This document shows positions 43,455 through 54,511 of a DNA stretch of 64,000 bases, one piece after another. Position 1 is the first letter of the stretch. The number at the start of each line of letters is the position of its first letter. The translations under genes and the position numbers were made by a program. The notes beneath the pieces are model-generated. The model saw only the letters and a program-made list of their open reading frames with translations. It did not search any database and had not been told where the DNA came from. The DNA is from Bradyrhizobium liaoningense. GTDB lineage: Bacteria > Pseudomonadota > Alphaproteobacteria > Rhizobiales > Xanthobacteraceae. The DNA lies in assembly GCF_018130955.1 (NCBI RefSeq), contig NZ_JAFCJM010000014.1:109736-173735 (forward strand). The letters run 5' to 3'.

Positions 43455-44363
43455 TCAATTCTCGCTCGTCGCGTCCTTCAGCACCTTTTGCAGGGCATCG
43501 CCCTGCATCCGCACGATATCGTCCTGGTATTTCAACAGCGCGCCCAACGTGTCGCCGACCACCTGCGGCGTCAGCGAACGGGCGTCGAGCTCGGAGAGCG
43601 CAGTCGCCCAGTCGATGGTCTCCGCGACACCCGGCGACTTGTAAAAATCCTGGTTGCGCAGCGCCTGCACGAAGCGCACGACCTGCTGCGACAGCTTTGC
43701 CGAGATGCCGGGCACGCGGGTCTTGACGATCGCGAGCTCGCGCTCGGCGGAGGGATAGTCGACCCAGTGATACAGGCAGCGGCGCTTCAGCGCGTCATGG
43801 ATCTCACGGGTGCGGTTCGAGGTGATGATGACGATCGGTGGGCTCGGCGCCTTCACGGTGCCGAATTCGGGGATCGTCACCTGGAAGTCGCTGAGGATTT
43901 CCAACAGATACGCCTCGAACGCCTCATCGGCGCGATCGAGCTCGTCGATCAAGAGCACCGGGGGACCCGCAACATCAGGCTCCAGAGCCTGCAGCAACGG
44001 ACGCTTGATCAGGAAGCGGTCGGCAAAGATGTCCGATGATAGCTGGTCGCGATCGGTGTCGCCGGCAGCTTCCGCCATGCGGATGGCGATCATCTGCGAG
44101 GCGCTGTTCCACTCGTAGACGGCCGAGGACACGTCGAGGCCCTCGTAGCATTGCAGGCGGATCAGCTTGCGCCCGAGTGCTGCCGACAGCACCTTTGCGA
44201 TCTCGGTCTTGCCGACGCCGGCCTCGCCTTCGAGGAACAGCGGCCGGCCCATGCGCAGCGACAGATACGTCACCGTCGCCAGCGACCGCTCGGCGAGATA
44301 GCCGCGCGACGTCAGGAGTTCGAGCATCGCATCGACCGATGCCGGCAGTGCCGCTGCAGTCAT
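43455..44363 (-). CDS. coxD: MoxR/CoxD-type AAA+ ATPase
   Basis: 302 residues with one AAA module: Walker A GEAGVGKTE (46-54), Walker B VLLIDELDRAD (D140-E141), sensor 1 IVIITSNRTREI and an arginine finger region KRRCLYHWVDYP. MoxR ATPases cooperate with a VWA protein to activate metal centres. Pairs with coxE downstream. Confidence 0.92.
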   Translation of the reverse strand: MTAAALPASVDAMLELLTSRGYLAERSLATVTYLSLRMGRPLFLEGEAGVGKTEIAKVLSAALGRKLIRLQCYEGLDVSSAVYEWNSASQMIAIRMAEAAGDTDRDQLSSDIFADRFLIKRPLLQALEPDVAGPPVLLIDELDRADEAFEAYLLEILSDFQVTIPEFGTVKAPSPPIVIITSNRTREIHDALKRRCLYHWVDYPSAERELAIVKTRVPGISAKLSQQVVRFVQALRNQDFYKSPGVAETIDWATALSELDARSLTPQVVGDTLGALLKYQDDIVRMQGDALQKVLKDATSEN

Positions 44364-44424
44364 GTAAGAGCCAGTCTCGCTACGCCCTCAAGGGGCCGTC
44401 ATTGGGCCAAGCTAGTCCTTCAAG

Positions 44425-45231
44425 CTAGTCCTTGGCGTTGGCGGCGTCGAGGGCGCGCTTCGTCAGCACACCGATGAGGTGCGCGCGGTATTCGGCGCTG
44501 CCGTGGATGTCGCTGTTCAGGCCCTCCGCCGGCACGCTGATGCCGTCGAGCACCTTTGAGGAGAAGCGCTTCTTCAGGGCTTCCTCGAACGCGGTAACGC
44601 GGAACACGCCTTCCGAGCCCGCGCCGGTGACGGCCACGCGCACGTCGGACGGACGTCGCGCCACGAACACGCCGACCAGCGCGTAGCGCGAGGCCTGGTT
44701 GCGGAACTTGATGTAGGCCGCCTTCTTCGGCAGCGGGAACATCACCTTGGTGATGATCTCGTCGGCTTCAAGCGCGGTCGTGAACAGGCCCTGGAAATAC
44801 TCTTCGGCCTTGAGGCGGCGCTTGTTGGTGACGATGGTCGCACCGAGCGCAAGCACGGCCGCCGGATAGTCCGCGGTCGGGTCGTTGTTGGCGAGCGAGC
44901 CGCCGATGGTGCCCTTGTGGCGGACGGCGGGATCGCCGATCTGGCTCGCAAGGCTCGCAAGTGCCGGGATAGCCTCACCGACGATGGCGGAGCTAGCGAC
45001 TTCCGCATGCCTGGCGGTCGCGCCGATCACCAGCGAACGGCCCTTCATCTCGATCGCATCGAGGCCTTCGATGTGGGAGAGATCGACCAGATGCGGTGGG
45101 CTCGCCAAACGCTGCTTCATCACGGGGATGAGCGTGTGGCCGCCGGCGATCACCTTGGCGTCCTCGTTCTTCACCAGGAGATTGGCCGCCTGCCGCACGG
45201 TCGCAGGGCGATGATATTTGAATTCGTACAT
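44425..45231 (-). CDS. coxM: Molybdenum hydroxylase FAD subunit (CoxM-like)
   Basis: 268 residues of the FAD-binding medium subunit. FAD-pyrophosphate motifs are AGGHTLIPVMKQ (29-40) and TIGGSLANNDPTADYPA (108-124), and PLPKKAAYIKFRNQASRYALV starts the C-terminal CO-dehydrogenase flavoprotein domain. Transfers electrons from the iron-sulfur subunit to the quinone pool. It directly follows coxS; the usual coxL between them is missing. Confidence 0.92.
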   Translation of the reverse strand: MYEFKYHRPATVRQAANLLVKNEDAKVIAGGHTLIPVMKQRLASPPHLVDLSHIEGLDAIEMKGRSLVIGATARHAEVASSAIVGEAIPALASLASQIGDPAVRHKGTIGGSLANNDPTADYPAAVLALGATIVTNKRRLKAEEYFQGLFTTALEADEIITKVMFPLPKKAAYIKFRNQASRYALVGVFVARRPSDVRVAVTGAGSEGVFRVTAFEEALKKRFSSKVLDGISVPAEGLNSDIHGSAEYRAHLIGVLTKRALDAANAKD

Positions 45232-45270
45232 AATGGACTTCCTGATCGCGAGAGGCGCGAGAATGTCAGT

Positions 45271-45756
45271 TTACGCGAGATCGGATTTCGCCATCGCCTT
45301 CGCGCCGGCGGCGATCGAGGCGACGATGTTCTGATAGCCGGTGCAGCGGCAGAGATTGCCTTCCAGCTCCTCGCGGATGGTGTGGTCGTCGAGTTCGTGA
45401 CCCTTGCGGTGCACGATGTCGATCGCGGTCATGATCATGCCCGGCGTGCAGAAGCCGCACTGCAGGCCGTGGTGCTCGCGGAAGGCTTCCTGCATCGGAT
45501 GCAGCGGCGCGCCGTCGGCGGCCAGCCCCTCGATGGTCTTGACCTCGTGGCCGTCGGCCATGACGGCGAGCGTGGTGCAGGACTTCACGGCCTTGCCGTC
45601 CATGTGCACGACGCAGGCGCCGCACTGCGAGGTGTCGCAGCCGACATGGGTCCCGGTCAGCCGCAGCTGCTCGCGCAGGAACTGCACCAGCAGGGTACGG
45701 GGATCGATATTGGCGGTTACGGGATTGCCGTTCACGATAAGGGAGATTTTGGCCAT
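45271..45756 (-). CDS. coxS: Molybdenum hydroxylase 2Fe-2S subunit (CoxS-like)
   Basis: 161 residues with eight cysteine ligands: C40, C45, C48, C60 (plant-type 2Fe-2S) and C100, C103, C136, C138 (proximal cluster), plus the Q99 that contacts the molybdenum cofactor. Full length for the family. Carries electrons from the molybdenum subunit, which is not encoded next to it. A 146-base gap upstream, with AT-rich TAATTATAAG on this strand, could hold its promoter. Confidence 0.94.
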   Translation of the reverse strand: MAKISLIVNGNPVTANIDPRTLLVQFLREQLRLTGTHVGCDTSQCGACVVHMDGKAVKSCTTLAVMADGHEVKTIEGLAADGAPLHPMQEAFREHHGLQCGFCTPGMIMTAIDIVHRKGHELDDHTIREELEGNLCRCTGYQNIVASIAAGAKAMAKSDLA

Positions 45757-45902
45757 CAGGACTCTCTGTCAGCACCCCGCCGTGTCAGGCGAAGCGGTTC
45801 TTATAATTATTCCAACCCATCATATGGGCCATTGTGCCAAGGGGCAACATTGCCCGGGAAGCAGGGCGCTATGACCTGGGGCGCAGGTCTGGCCTTCAAA
45901 GC

Positions 45903-46349
45903 CTAGCCTTGTACCGCCTTGGCAAAATTCGCAAAAAATTCGTCGGCGAGCTTCTTGGCGGCGCCGTTGATCAGGCGTTGGCCGAGCTGCGCCAACTTGC
46001 CGCCGATCTGAGCCTCGACGTCATAGCCGAGCAGCGTGCCGCCGTCCTTCTCCGAGAGCTTCACGGTTGCACCGCCCTTGGCGAAGCCCGCCACCCCGCC
46101 CTCGCCTTCGCCGGAGATCTTGTAGCCGTTCGGCGGATCGAGATCGCTGAGCATCACCTTGCCCTTGAAGCGCGCGGACACCGGGCCGACCTTCATCTTG
46201 GCAACGGCGCGGAAGCCGCCGTCGTCGGTCTTCTCCAATTCCTCGCAACCGGGGATGCAGGCCTTCAGCACTTCGGGATCGTTGAGCTTGGCCCACACCG
46301 CCTCGCGCGACGCCGCAAGCTGGACTTCGCCGTTCATTGTCATGGCCAT
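45903..46349 (-). CDS. coxG: CoxG-like SRPBCC protein
   Basis: 148 residues of the CoxG (SRPBCC) family: MNGEVQLAASREAVWAKLND, KACIPGCEELEK, KMKVGPVSARFKGKV and LGQRLINGAAKKLADEFF. CoxG recruits CO dehydrogenase to the membrane. The ATG at 46349 follows GGGAGG. First gene of the cox cluster on this strand. Confidence 0.92.
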   Translation of the reverse strand: MAMTMNGEVQLAASREAVWAKLNDPEVLKACIPGCEELEKTDDGGFRAVAKMKVGPVSARFKGKVMLSDLDPPNGYKISGEGEGGVAGFAKGGATVKLSEKDGGTLLGYDVEAQIGGKLAQLGQRLINGAAKKLADEFFANFAKAVQG

Positions 46350-46567
46350 GGGGTGCCTCCCGGGATCGTCTTTGGTCAGGCTGCTCAAGTAACGCACGCG
46401 CGCCGCAAAAGAAAGGGCGCGCGGGGATCACGTGCAATGCATATTCGCAGCCGCGAAATGCTTACAGCGGCGTCTGCGCATTTGGCAGGCAGCGGGACGT
46501 TGCCCGGCCAGCAGCGGCAATCCATGATCCGGACCGATTCGCAATCGCGAGCGCGAGAGGACATCCC

Positions 46568-47350
46568 ATGCCCATGATCGATGCCGACGGCTGCCTGCTC
46601 AACGTCTCCGTCGAGGGCCGTGACGGCGGGCCGACGCTGATGCTCTCCAACTCGCTCGGCGCCACGCTCCAGATGTGGGAGCCGCAGATGAAGGCGCTGA
46701 CGCAGGTCTTCCGCGTGATCCGGTACGACCGTCGCGGCCACGGCAAGTCGAGCGTCGCCCCCGGCCCCTATTCGATGGAGCGCTTCGGCCGCGACGTGCT
46801 CGCGATCCTCGACGACCTCAACATCGAGAAAGTGCATTGGTGCGGCCTGTCGATGGGCGGCATGGTCGGGCATTGGCTAGGTGCCAACGCGCCGGAGCGG
46901 TTCGGCAAGCTCGTCCTTGCCAACACCACCTGTCACTATCCCGACCCCACAAGATGGCAGGAGCGCATCAAGGCGGTGCAGGACGGCGGCCTGGCAGCCG
47001 TCGCGGACAGCGTGATCGCGGGCTGGCTGACGCAGGATTTTCGCGACCGCGAGCCGCAGATCGCCGCCAGGATGAAGGCGATGCTGCTGGCCTCGCCGGT
47101 GCAGGGCTATCTCGCCTGCTGCGAGGCGCTGTCGACGCTCGACCAGCGCGAGCTGCTGCCCAGGATCAAGAGCCCGACGCTGGTCATCACCGGGCGGCAC
47201 GACATGTCGACGCCGATCTCGGCCGGCGAGTTCATCCGGTCGCGGATTCCGGGTGCGAGCATGACCATCCTGGACGCCGCACACATCTCGAATGTCGAGC
47301 AGCCGCACGCCTTCACCGACGCGGTGGTGGGCTTTTTGACGCAGCGCTAG
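46568..47350 (+). CDS. pcaD: 3-oxoadipate enol-lactonase
   Basis: 260-residue alpha/beta hydrolase. Nucleophile elbow GLSMGG (S95), a following Asp in ITGRHDMSTP, and the catalytic His in DAAHISNVEQP. The overall pattern (LSNSLGATLQMWEPQ, FRVIRYDRRGHGKSSV) fits PcaD, which hydrolyses 3-oxoadipate enol-lactone in protocatechuate breakdown. No other pca genes are adjacent, so a related esterase role is possible. Start at the ATG behind GAGAGGA. Confidence 0.88.
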   Translation: MPMIDADGCLLNVSVEGRDGGPTLMLSNSLGATLQMWEPQMKALTQVFRVIRYDRRGHGKSSVAPGPYSMERFGRDVLAILDDLNIEKVHWCGLSMGGMVGHWLGANAPERFGKLVLANTTCHYPDPTRWQERIKAVQDGGLAAVADSVIAGWLTQDFRDREPQIAARMKAMLLASPVQGYLACCEALSTLDQRELLPRIKSPTLVITGRHDMSTPISAGEFIRSRIPGASMTILDAAHISNVEQPHAFTDAVVGFLTQR

Positions 47351-47500
47351 CGCGCCCAGCCGACCAAAACATCGAAAACAACCCCATGCACAGTAGCCGG
47401 CGGCCGCCGGTGCAATGTTGCGAGTTTTCCGAATTCTATCGAGGCGTCAGGCAGTTGGGCGGCATAAGGCCGTCAATCGCAACGGGCCGGGCGCGACGCT

Positions 47501-48013
47501 TCAGGGAGTGGTCGGCGCGAACTGCGGCGTCGCCAGCGGCTCGACGGCTGCCGGCCGCTGAGCCGGCCGCTCGATCACCAGCACGACGGCCGCACCGAGC
47601 AGGAGCAAGAGCTCCGTCGCATGCAGCTTCAGCGCGGCCATTTCGCCGACCTTCGAGGCCATCACCATGCTGGCAAAGGAGATCAGGCTGCCGATGGCCA
47701 GCGCGATGCCGAGCGCCTCATTGCTGGCGCCGGACTTGCGGGTCCGGGGAATGGCGAACAGGGCGAGGGAAATGGCGAAGAACGCCACGACCGTCAGCCG
47801 TCCCAGCGCCAGAAGCCAGGCGGCGCGGACGGTGCTCATGCCGGACATCTGAAGGTGATCGCTGATGAATAGCGCCACTGCGACGCTCGGCCGCTCAAAA
47901 AGGCCGTGCACCGGGGCAACCATGATGTTGAAGGCGACGAGCGTCCAGGCCGGGATGAAGTAGGCGGCCAGCACCAGGCCGTTGAACGAACCGATCCGCC
48001 AGTGTCCAGACAT
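47501..48013 (-). CDS. Four-span inner-membrane protein, unknown function
   Basis: 170 residues with four hydrophobic segments (about 12-32, 64-86, 100-122 and 132-148) and a Pro/Ala-rich end. No conserved motif that I recognise. The 217-base gap after pcaD holds nothing clear. Confidence 0.7.
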   Translation of the reverse strand: MSGHWRIGSFNGLVLAAYFIPAWTLVAFNIMVAPVHGLFERPSVAVALFISDHLQMSGMSTVRAAWLLALGRLTVVAFFAISLALFAIPRTRKSGASNEALGIALAIGSLISFASMVMASKVGEMAALKLHATELLLLLGAAVVLVIERPAQRPAAVEPLATPQFAPTTP

Positions 48014-48159
48014 TGCCGCTTCCCGCTGCTTCCCGCTTCCTGGCCGCGGTCCCCGAAGGACGGCGGCTTTGGCCGGCAGCTAACTCCGCTCCAGCTGGGG
48101 CGGCAATTTAAACTGTCTGTTTACCTTAACTGCTGTGGACAAGCCTTGGCGATGCCACG

Positions 48160-48186
48160 GAAAAAGCCCCGCCTTTCGGCGGGGCC
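48160..48186 (-). terminator. Rho-independent terminator of the small QNPGQ gene
   Basis: Minus strand: GCCCCGCC GAAA GGCGGGGC then TTTTT. An 8-bp all-G/C stem with GAAA tetraloop, 56 bases past the stop of the 57-residue gene. Confidence 0.9.
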
Positions 48187-48241
48187 TGCTCGCACTCCAG
48201 TGGAACTTCCAAGGACTGGAAAAGGGCTGGAACTTGCCGGA

Positions 48242-48415
48242 TCAGCGGCGGTCCTGGTCGTGCTGGCCGCCATGCTGTTGTCCGGGCTTGTCGCCCTGGC
48301 GCATCGGGTCCTGCTGCTGCTGTCCGGGTTTCTGGCCGCCGCCCTGCTGCTGACCCGGCTTCTGGGCGGGGTTCTGATTCTGCTGGCCCGGATTCTGATT
48401 TTGCTGCTTCGTCAT
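48242..48415 (-). CDS. 57-residue Gln/Pro/Gly-rich protein
   Basis: Starts MTKQQNQNPGQQNQNPAQ and continues in the same Q-N-P-G style to the end, DQDRR. Repeats of QNPGQQ and KPGQQ make it intrinsically disordered. AGGGAG lies 9 bases before the ATG and a strong terminator follows, so the gene is real although it is short. I know no function; similar low-complexity small proteins occur in Bradyrhizobium relatives and may be stress-linked, which is a guess. Confidence 0.72.
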   Translation of the reverse strand: MTKQQNQNPGQQNQNPAQKPGQQQGGGQKPGQQQQDPMRQGDKPGQQHGGQHDQDRR

Positions 48416-48672
48416 TACGGGAAACTCCCTGGTTGGACGTCAGAGCGGGACCAACGACCGGCCTCCGATTTGGTTGCGGGGGAACCGGGTTCCTCCGGCA
48501 GGCGGGAACCCGCCTTTGAAAAACTAGCTTTGCACAAGCCCTTATACTGAGACCTCGGCTGTTGCCGCGGCTGGTTCCCTCCTGTTAGAAAACATCCGGA
48601 CAATGCGCCACGTCGGGCTGCCGGGGCCCAAGAGCTATCCTCAAGTCGTGTCAGGTTCGGTAACGGCAGCCC

Positions 48673-49590
<918 letters not shown>

Positions 49591-49602
49591 CGGGCCCCGC
49601 GC

Positions 49603-50924
49603 GTGACAGCTCTCTCAACTGAAACTTCCCTCGCCAAGCGCGCAGCCGGCATCCCCTTCATCCTCAAGAAAGCCTCCCTCAGCGCGCTGGTCGCGCTCGT
49701 GCTGTTCTCGCTGATGATCGGCATCCGCACCGAGGCAGGCCCCGACGGCCAACTGACCTACTGGACGCGCTTCGGCGAGCTCGCCTCCCTGGTCGGCCTG
49801 GTGTTCGGCGGCTCGATCGTCATCGAACTGCTGCGGCAATGGATCGGGCCCACGGGTGCCGAGAATCTGGTGCCGGCCCCCGTGCAGAGGGGTCTGTCGT
49901 TCCTCGGCCGCTATCTCGCGCCGGTGCTGCTGATCTTCACCATCCTCCTGCCGGTCATCTTCTATGACCAGCGCTACATCCTCGACCTCGCCATCCTCGT
50001 GCTCACCTATGTGATGCTGGGCTGGGGCCTCAACGTGGTGGTCGGGCTCGCCGGCCTGCTCGACCTCGGCTATGTCGCCTTCTATGCAGTCGGCGCCTAT
50101 TCCTACGCGCTGCTCGCAACCAATTTCGGCTGGTCGTTCTGGATCTGCCTGCCGCTCGCCGGCATCCTCGCCGCCTTCTGGGGCGTGCTGCTCGGCTTCC
50201 CCGTGCTGCGGCTGCGCGGCGACTACCTCGCCATCGTCACGCTCGCCTTCGGCGAGATCATCCGGCTCGTCATCATCAACTGGCAGAGCCTGACCGGCGG
50301 CCCGAACGGCGTCTCCGGCATTCCACGCCCGACCTTGTTCGGCATCCCGCTCGACAACAGCGACGACGGGCTCGCCGCCAAGCTCGGCATCGAGTACTCG
50401 CCGACCCACCGCATCGTCTTCCTGTTCTACCTGATCCTGGCGCTCGCGCTGCTCACCAACTGGGTGACGATCCGTCTGCGGCGGCTGCCGATCGGCCGCG
50501 CCTGGGAAGCCTTGCGCGAGGACGAGGTCGCCTGCCGCGCGCTCGGCATCAACACCACGACCACGAAGCTCACGGCGTTCGCGACGGGCGCGATGTTCGG
50601 CGGATTTGCCGGCGCGTTCTTCGCCACCCGCCAGGGCTTCATCAGTCCGGAATCCTTCACCTTCCAGGAATCGGCGCTGGTGCTCGCCATCGTCGTGCTC
50701 GGCGGCATGGGCTCGCAGCTCGGCGTCGCGCTCGCGGCGCTCGCCATGATCGGCGGCTTCGAGCTGTTCCGCGGGCTGGAGCACTACCGCATGCTGGTGT
50801 TCGGCATGGCGATGGTGCTGATCATGATCTGGCGGCCGCGCGGCCTGATCGGCCATCGCGCGCCGACCGTGTACCTGAGGAAGGCGCAGGCAATCTCCTC
50901 CGACCTCGTGAAGGAGGGACACGG

Positions 50925-50928
<4 letters not shown>
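49603..50928 (+). CDS. livM: Branched-chain amino-acid ABC transporter permease
   Basis: 441 residues, longer than LivH by an N-terminal extension of ~120. Membrane core from about residue 100: YVMLGWGLNVVVGLAGLLDL, GYVAFYAVGAYSYALLA, LREDEVACRALGINTTTTKL. Starts at a GTG 12 bases after livH. Its stop overlaps livG by 4 bases. Confidence 0.95.
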
Positions 50929-51754
<826 letters not shown>

Positions 51755-51758
<4 letters not shown>

Positions 51759-52498
51759 CGGCGGCAGCTGCTCCCCTGCTCGCGATCCGGGGCCTGCGCG
51801 CCGCCTATGGCAAGATCGAGGCGCTCAAGGGCGTCGACATCGAGATCAGCGCCGGCGAGATCGTGGCCCTGATCGGCGCCAACGGCGCCGGCAAGTCGAC
51901 GCTGATGATGACCATCTTCGGCAAGCCGCGCGCCCGCGCCGGGCAGATCCTGTACGAGGGCAAGGACATCACCCATGTCCCCACCCACGCGATCGCGCAT
52001 TTGCGTATCGCGCAGTCGCCGGAAGGCCGCCGCATCTTCCCGCGCATGAGCGTTGCGGAAAACCTCCAGATGGGCGCGGATGCCACCGGATGCACCGAAG
52101 CCGAGCGGGACAGTACGCTGGAACGGGTTTTCACGCTGTTTCCCCGGCTGAAGGAGCGCATGACCCAGCGCGGCGGAACCCTGTCCGGCGGCGAGCAGCA
52201 GATGCTGGCGATCGGACGCGCGCTGATGAGCCGGCCGCGCCTGTTGCTGCTGGACGAGCCGTCGCTAGGGCTCGCCCCCCTGATCGCGCGGCAGATCTTT
52301 GACGCGATCCGGACCCTCAACCGGCAGGACGGGATGACCGTCCTGATCGTCGAGCAGAATGCCAACCACGCCCTCAAGCTCGCCCATCGCGGCTACGTCA
52401 TGGTCAACGGCCTGATCACGCTCGCCGGCAGCGGCGCCGAGTTGCTGCAGCGCGCCGAGATTCGAGCGGCCTATCTGGAAGGCGGCCGGAGGGCTTAA
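51755..52498 (+). CDS. livF: Branched-chain amino-acid ABC transporter ATPase
   Basis: 247 residues. Walker A GANGAGKST, signature LSGGEQQMLAIGRAL, Walker B LLLDEPSLGLAP and EQNANHALKLAHRGYVM. Begins at a GTG overlapping the livG stop. Second ATPase of the LivGF dimer. Confidence 0.96.
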
Positions 52499-52668
52499 GC
52501 TCGCCGTTGGACTTAAGGCGTATCCGCGTGCGGCCGATTGTTGCGAGATATCTTCGCGAATGCCCGTATTTTGCCGGTGACTTCTCCGAAGATTCATTCA
52601 AGAATGGGACCGGTTTGGACCGGGCCTGGCCCGGCAACTTCCACAGGCGACCACCCGCGAGGTATCTC

Positions 52669-53787
52669 ATGAAATCACTAAAGCTCATCGGTCTGGCATT
52701 CGGCGCGTCGATTGCGCTATCGAGCGCGGCATTTGCGCAGGATGTCACCATCGCAGTTGCAGGTCCGATGACCGGCGGCGAATCCGCCTTCGGCCGCCAG
52801 ATGAAGAACGGCGCCGAGATGGCGGTGGCGGACCTCAACGCCGCCGGCGGCGTCGGCGGCAAGAAGCTCGCGCTCAGCGTCAACGACGACGCCTGCGATC
52901 CCAAGCAGGCCCGTTCGATCGCGGAGAAGATCGCCGGCGCCAAGATCCCGTTCGTCGCGGGCCATTTCTGCTCGTCGTCGTCTATTCCGGCTTCGGAAGC
53001 CTATGCCGACGGTAACGTCCTGCAGATCACGCCGGCCTCGACCAACCCGCTGTTCACCGAGCGCAAGCTCTGGAACGTGGCACGCGTCTGCGGCCGCGAC
53101 GACCAGCAGGGCCTGATCGCCGCGCAGTACATCGGCAAGAACTTCAAGGGCAAGAACATCGCGATCCTCAACGACAAGACCACCTACGGCAAGGGTCTTG
53201 CGGACGAGACCAAGAAGGCCCTCAACAAGGCCGGCATCACCGAGAAGATGTACGAGTCCTACAACAAGGGCGACAAGGACTTTAACGCGATCGTGTCGCG
53301 CCTGAAGAAGGACAACATCGACCTCGTCTATGTCGGCGGCTACCACCAGGAAGCCGGCCTGATCCTGCGCCAGATGCGCGACCAGGGCCTGAAGACCGTG
53401 CTGATGTCGGGCGACGCGCTCGCCGACAAGGAGTACGCCTCGATCACCGGCCCGGCCGGCGAAGGCACGCTGTTCACCTTCGGCCCCGACCCGCGCAACA
53501 AGCCGACCGCCAAGAAGATCGTCGAGGCGTTCAAGGCCAAGGGCATCGACCCCGAGGGCTACACCCTCTACACCTACGCGGCGATGCAAGTCTGGTCGCA
53601 GGCCGTCAAGAAGGCCGGCACCACCGACGCCAAGAAGGTCATGGAGACCATGAAGGCCGGCAAGTGGGACACGGTCCTCGGCCCGATCGAGTATGACGCC
53701 AAGGGCGACATCAAGCAGATCGACTACGTCGTCTACAAGTGGGACGCCAAGGGCAACTACGCCGAGCTCGGTGCCAAGGGCTCCTAA
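52669..53787 (+). CDS. livK: Branched-chain amino-acid periplasmic binding protein
   Basis: 372 residues: signal peptide 1-23 (ALSSAAFA-QD) and a type I binding fold (VTIAVAGPMTGGESAFGRQM, FVAGHFCSSSSIPAS, VARVCGRDDQQG, YVGGYHQEAGLILRQM). Presents amino acids to LivHM. Lies 171 bases after livF, a gap long enough for its own promoter, as is usual for a highly expressed receptor; a terminator follows. Confidence 0.95.
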   Translation: MKSLKLIGLAFGASIALSSAAFAQDVTIAVAGPMTGGESAFGRQMKNGAEMAVADLNAAGGVGGKKLALSVNDDACDPKQARSIAEKIAGAKIPFVAGHFCSSSSIPASEAYADGNVLQITPASTNPLFTERKLWNVARVCGRDDQQGLIAAQYIGKNFKGKNIAILNDKTTYGKGLADETKKALNKAGITEKMYESYNKGDKDFNAIVSRLKKDNIDLVYVGGYHQEAGLILRQMRDQGLKTVLMSGDALADKEYASITGPAGEGTLFTFGPDPRNKPTAKKIVEAFKAKGIDPEGYTLYTYAAMQVWSQAVKKAGTTDAKKVMETMKAGKWDTVLGPIEYDAKGDIKQIDYVVYKWDAKGNYAELGAKGS

Positions 53788-53816
53788 CGCCCCCAGCCCT
53801 AACCATATCGCTACAG

Positions 53817-53843
53817 ACGCCCCGGTTCGCCGGGGCGTTTTTG
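53817..53843 (+). terminator. Rho-independent terminator of livHMGFK
   Basis: ACGCCCCGG TTCG CCGGGGCGT followed by TTTTG. A 9-bp stem with UUCG tetraloop, 30 bases after livK. Confidence 0.93.
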
Positions 53844-53850
53844 CTTGGGA

Positions 53851-54228
53851 TCAGACCGCGGCCTGGAACCTGGACGACTGGGCCGATTTCAACGCCTGGA
53901 GCAGGTCGTTCGGCCGAAACGGCTTTTGCAGGCAGACCACGTTCTCGAGGTCGGGCGACTCGTCCATGAAGTCGAGCGCGGTCATGCCGGAGACGGCAAC
54001 GATCGGGAACCCCGGGCAACGTTCGCGGATCGCGGTAATGACCTCGACACCGCTGGTCTCGGCCAGGAAAATATCGACGATTGCCGCGTCGAACTCGCCC
54101 TCGCCGAAGGCCTTCAGCCCTGCGGCGGCACTGTCCGCCTCCACCACCTCGTAATGATTGACCCGGAGCACGATGGACACCATCGCTCGGACGTCCTTCT
54201 GGTCGTCGACAACGAGAATGCGGCGCAT
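53851..54228 (-). CDS. Single-domain response regulator
   Basis: 125 residues, one receiver domain: ILVVDDQKDVRAM (acidic pocket), phospho-acceptor in AIVDIFLAET, and Lys in CLQKPFRPNDLL. No output domain, so it acts by protein contact like CheY or Spo0F. It diverges from a large hybrid sensor kinase, its likely partner, with about 280 bases between them. Confidence 0.93.
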   Translation of the reverse strand: MRRILVVDDQKDVRAMVSIVLRVNHYEVVEADSAAAGLKAFGEGEFDAAIVDIFLAETSGVEVITAIRERCPGFPIVAVSGMTALDFMDESPDLENVVCLQKPFRPNDLLQALKSAQSSRFQAAV

Positions 54229-54511
54229 GGGAACAACTCCCGCCTCGTGAACTTAGTGTCCAGCCAAAAAACCAGCTTCCCAAACGGGTCCCGCGTCGGC
54301 GGGAGGGGATAGTATCGACCCGGCTAAGTAAAAGCCATCTTACCGGGTCCCCGCTCCTCGTTGCCAGAAAAGTTAAGTAAGCTGTAACCATCGGTTGAGT
54401 CGTGGTCGCACCCCCTTAAGTCGCGCGCCCAGAACGGGCTACCATGGGCAAGAGGGTCGGAGAGTCGAAACCAGAAGGGCGAGTGCCAATGCCGGTCCGC
54501 GAGAGGTAGCC

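Noticed and set aside
45757..45902. Sigma-54 or FixK site upstream of coxS
   Set aside because: Only an AT-rich stretch is seen; no match to TGGCAC-N5-TTGC or TTGA-N6-TCAA.
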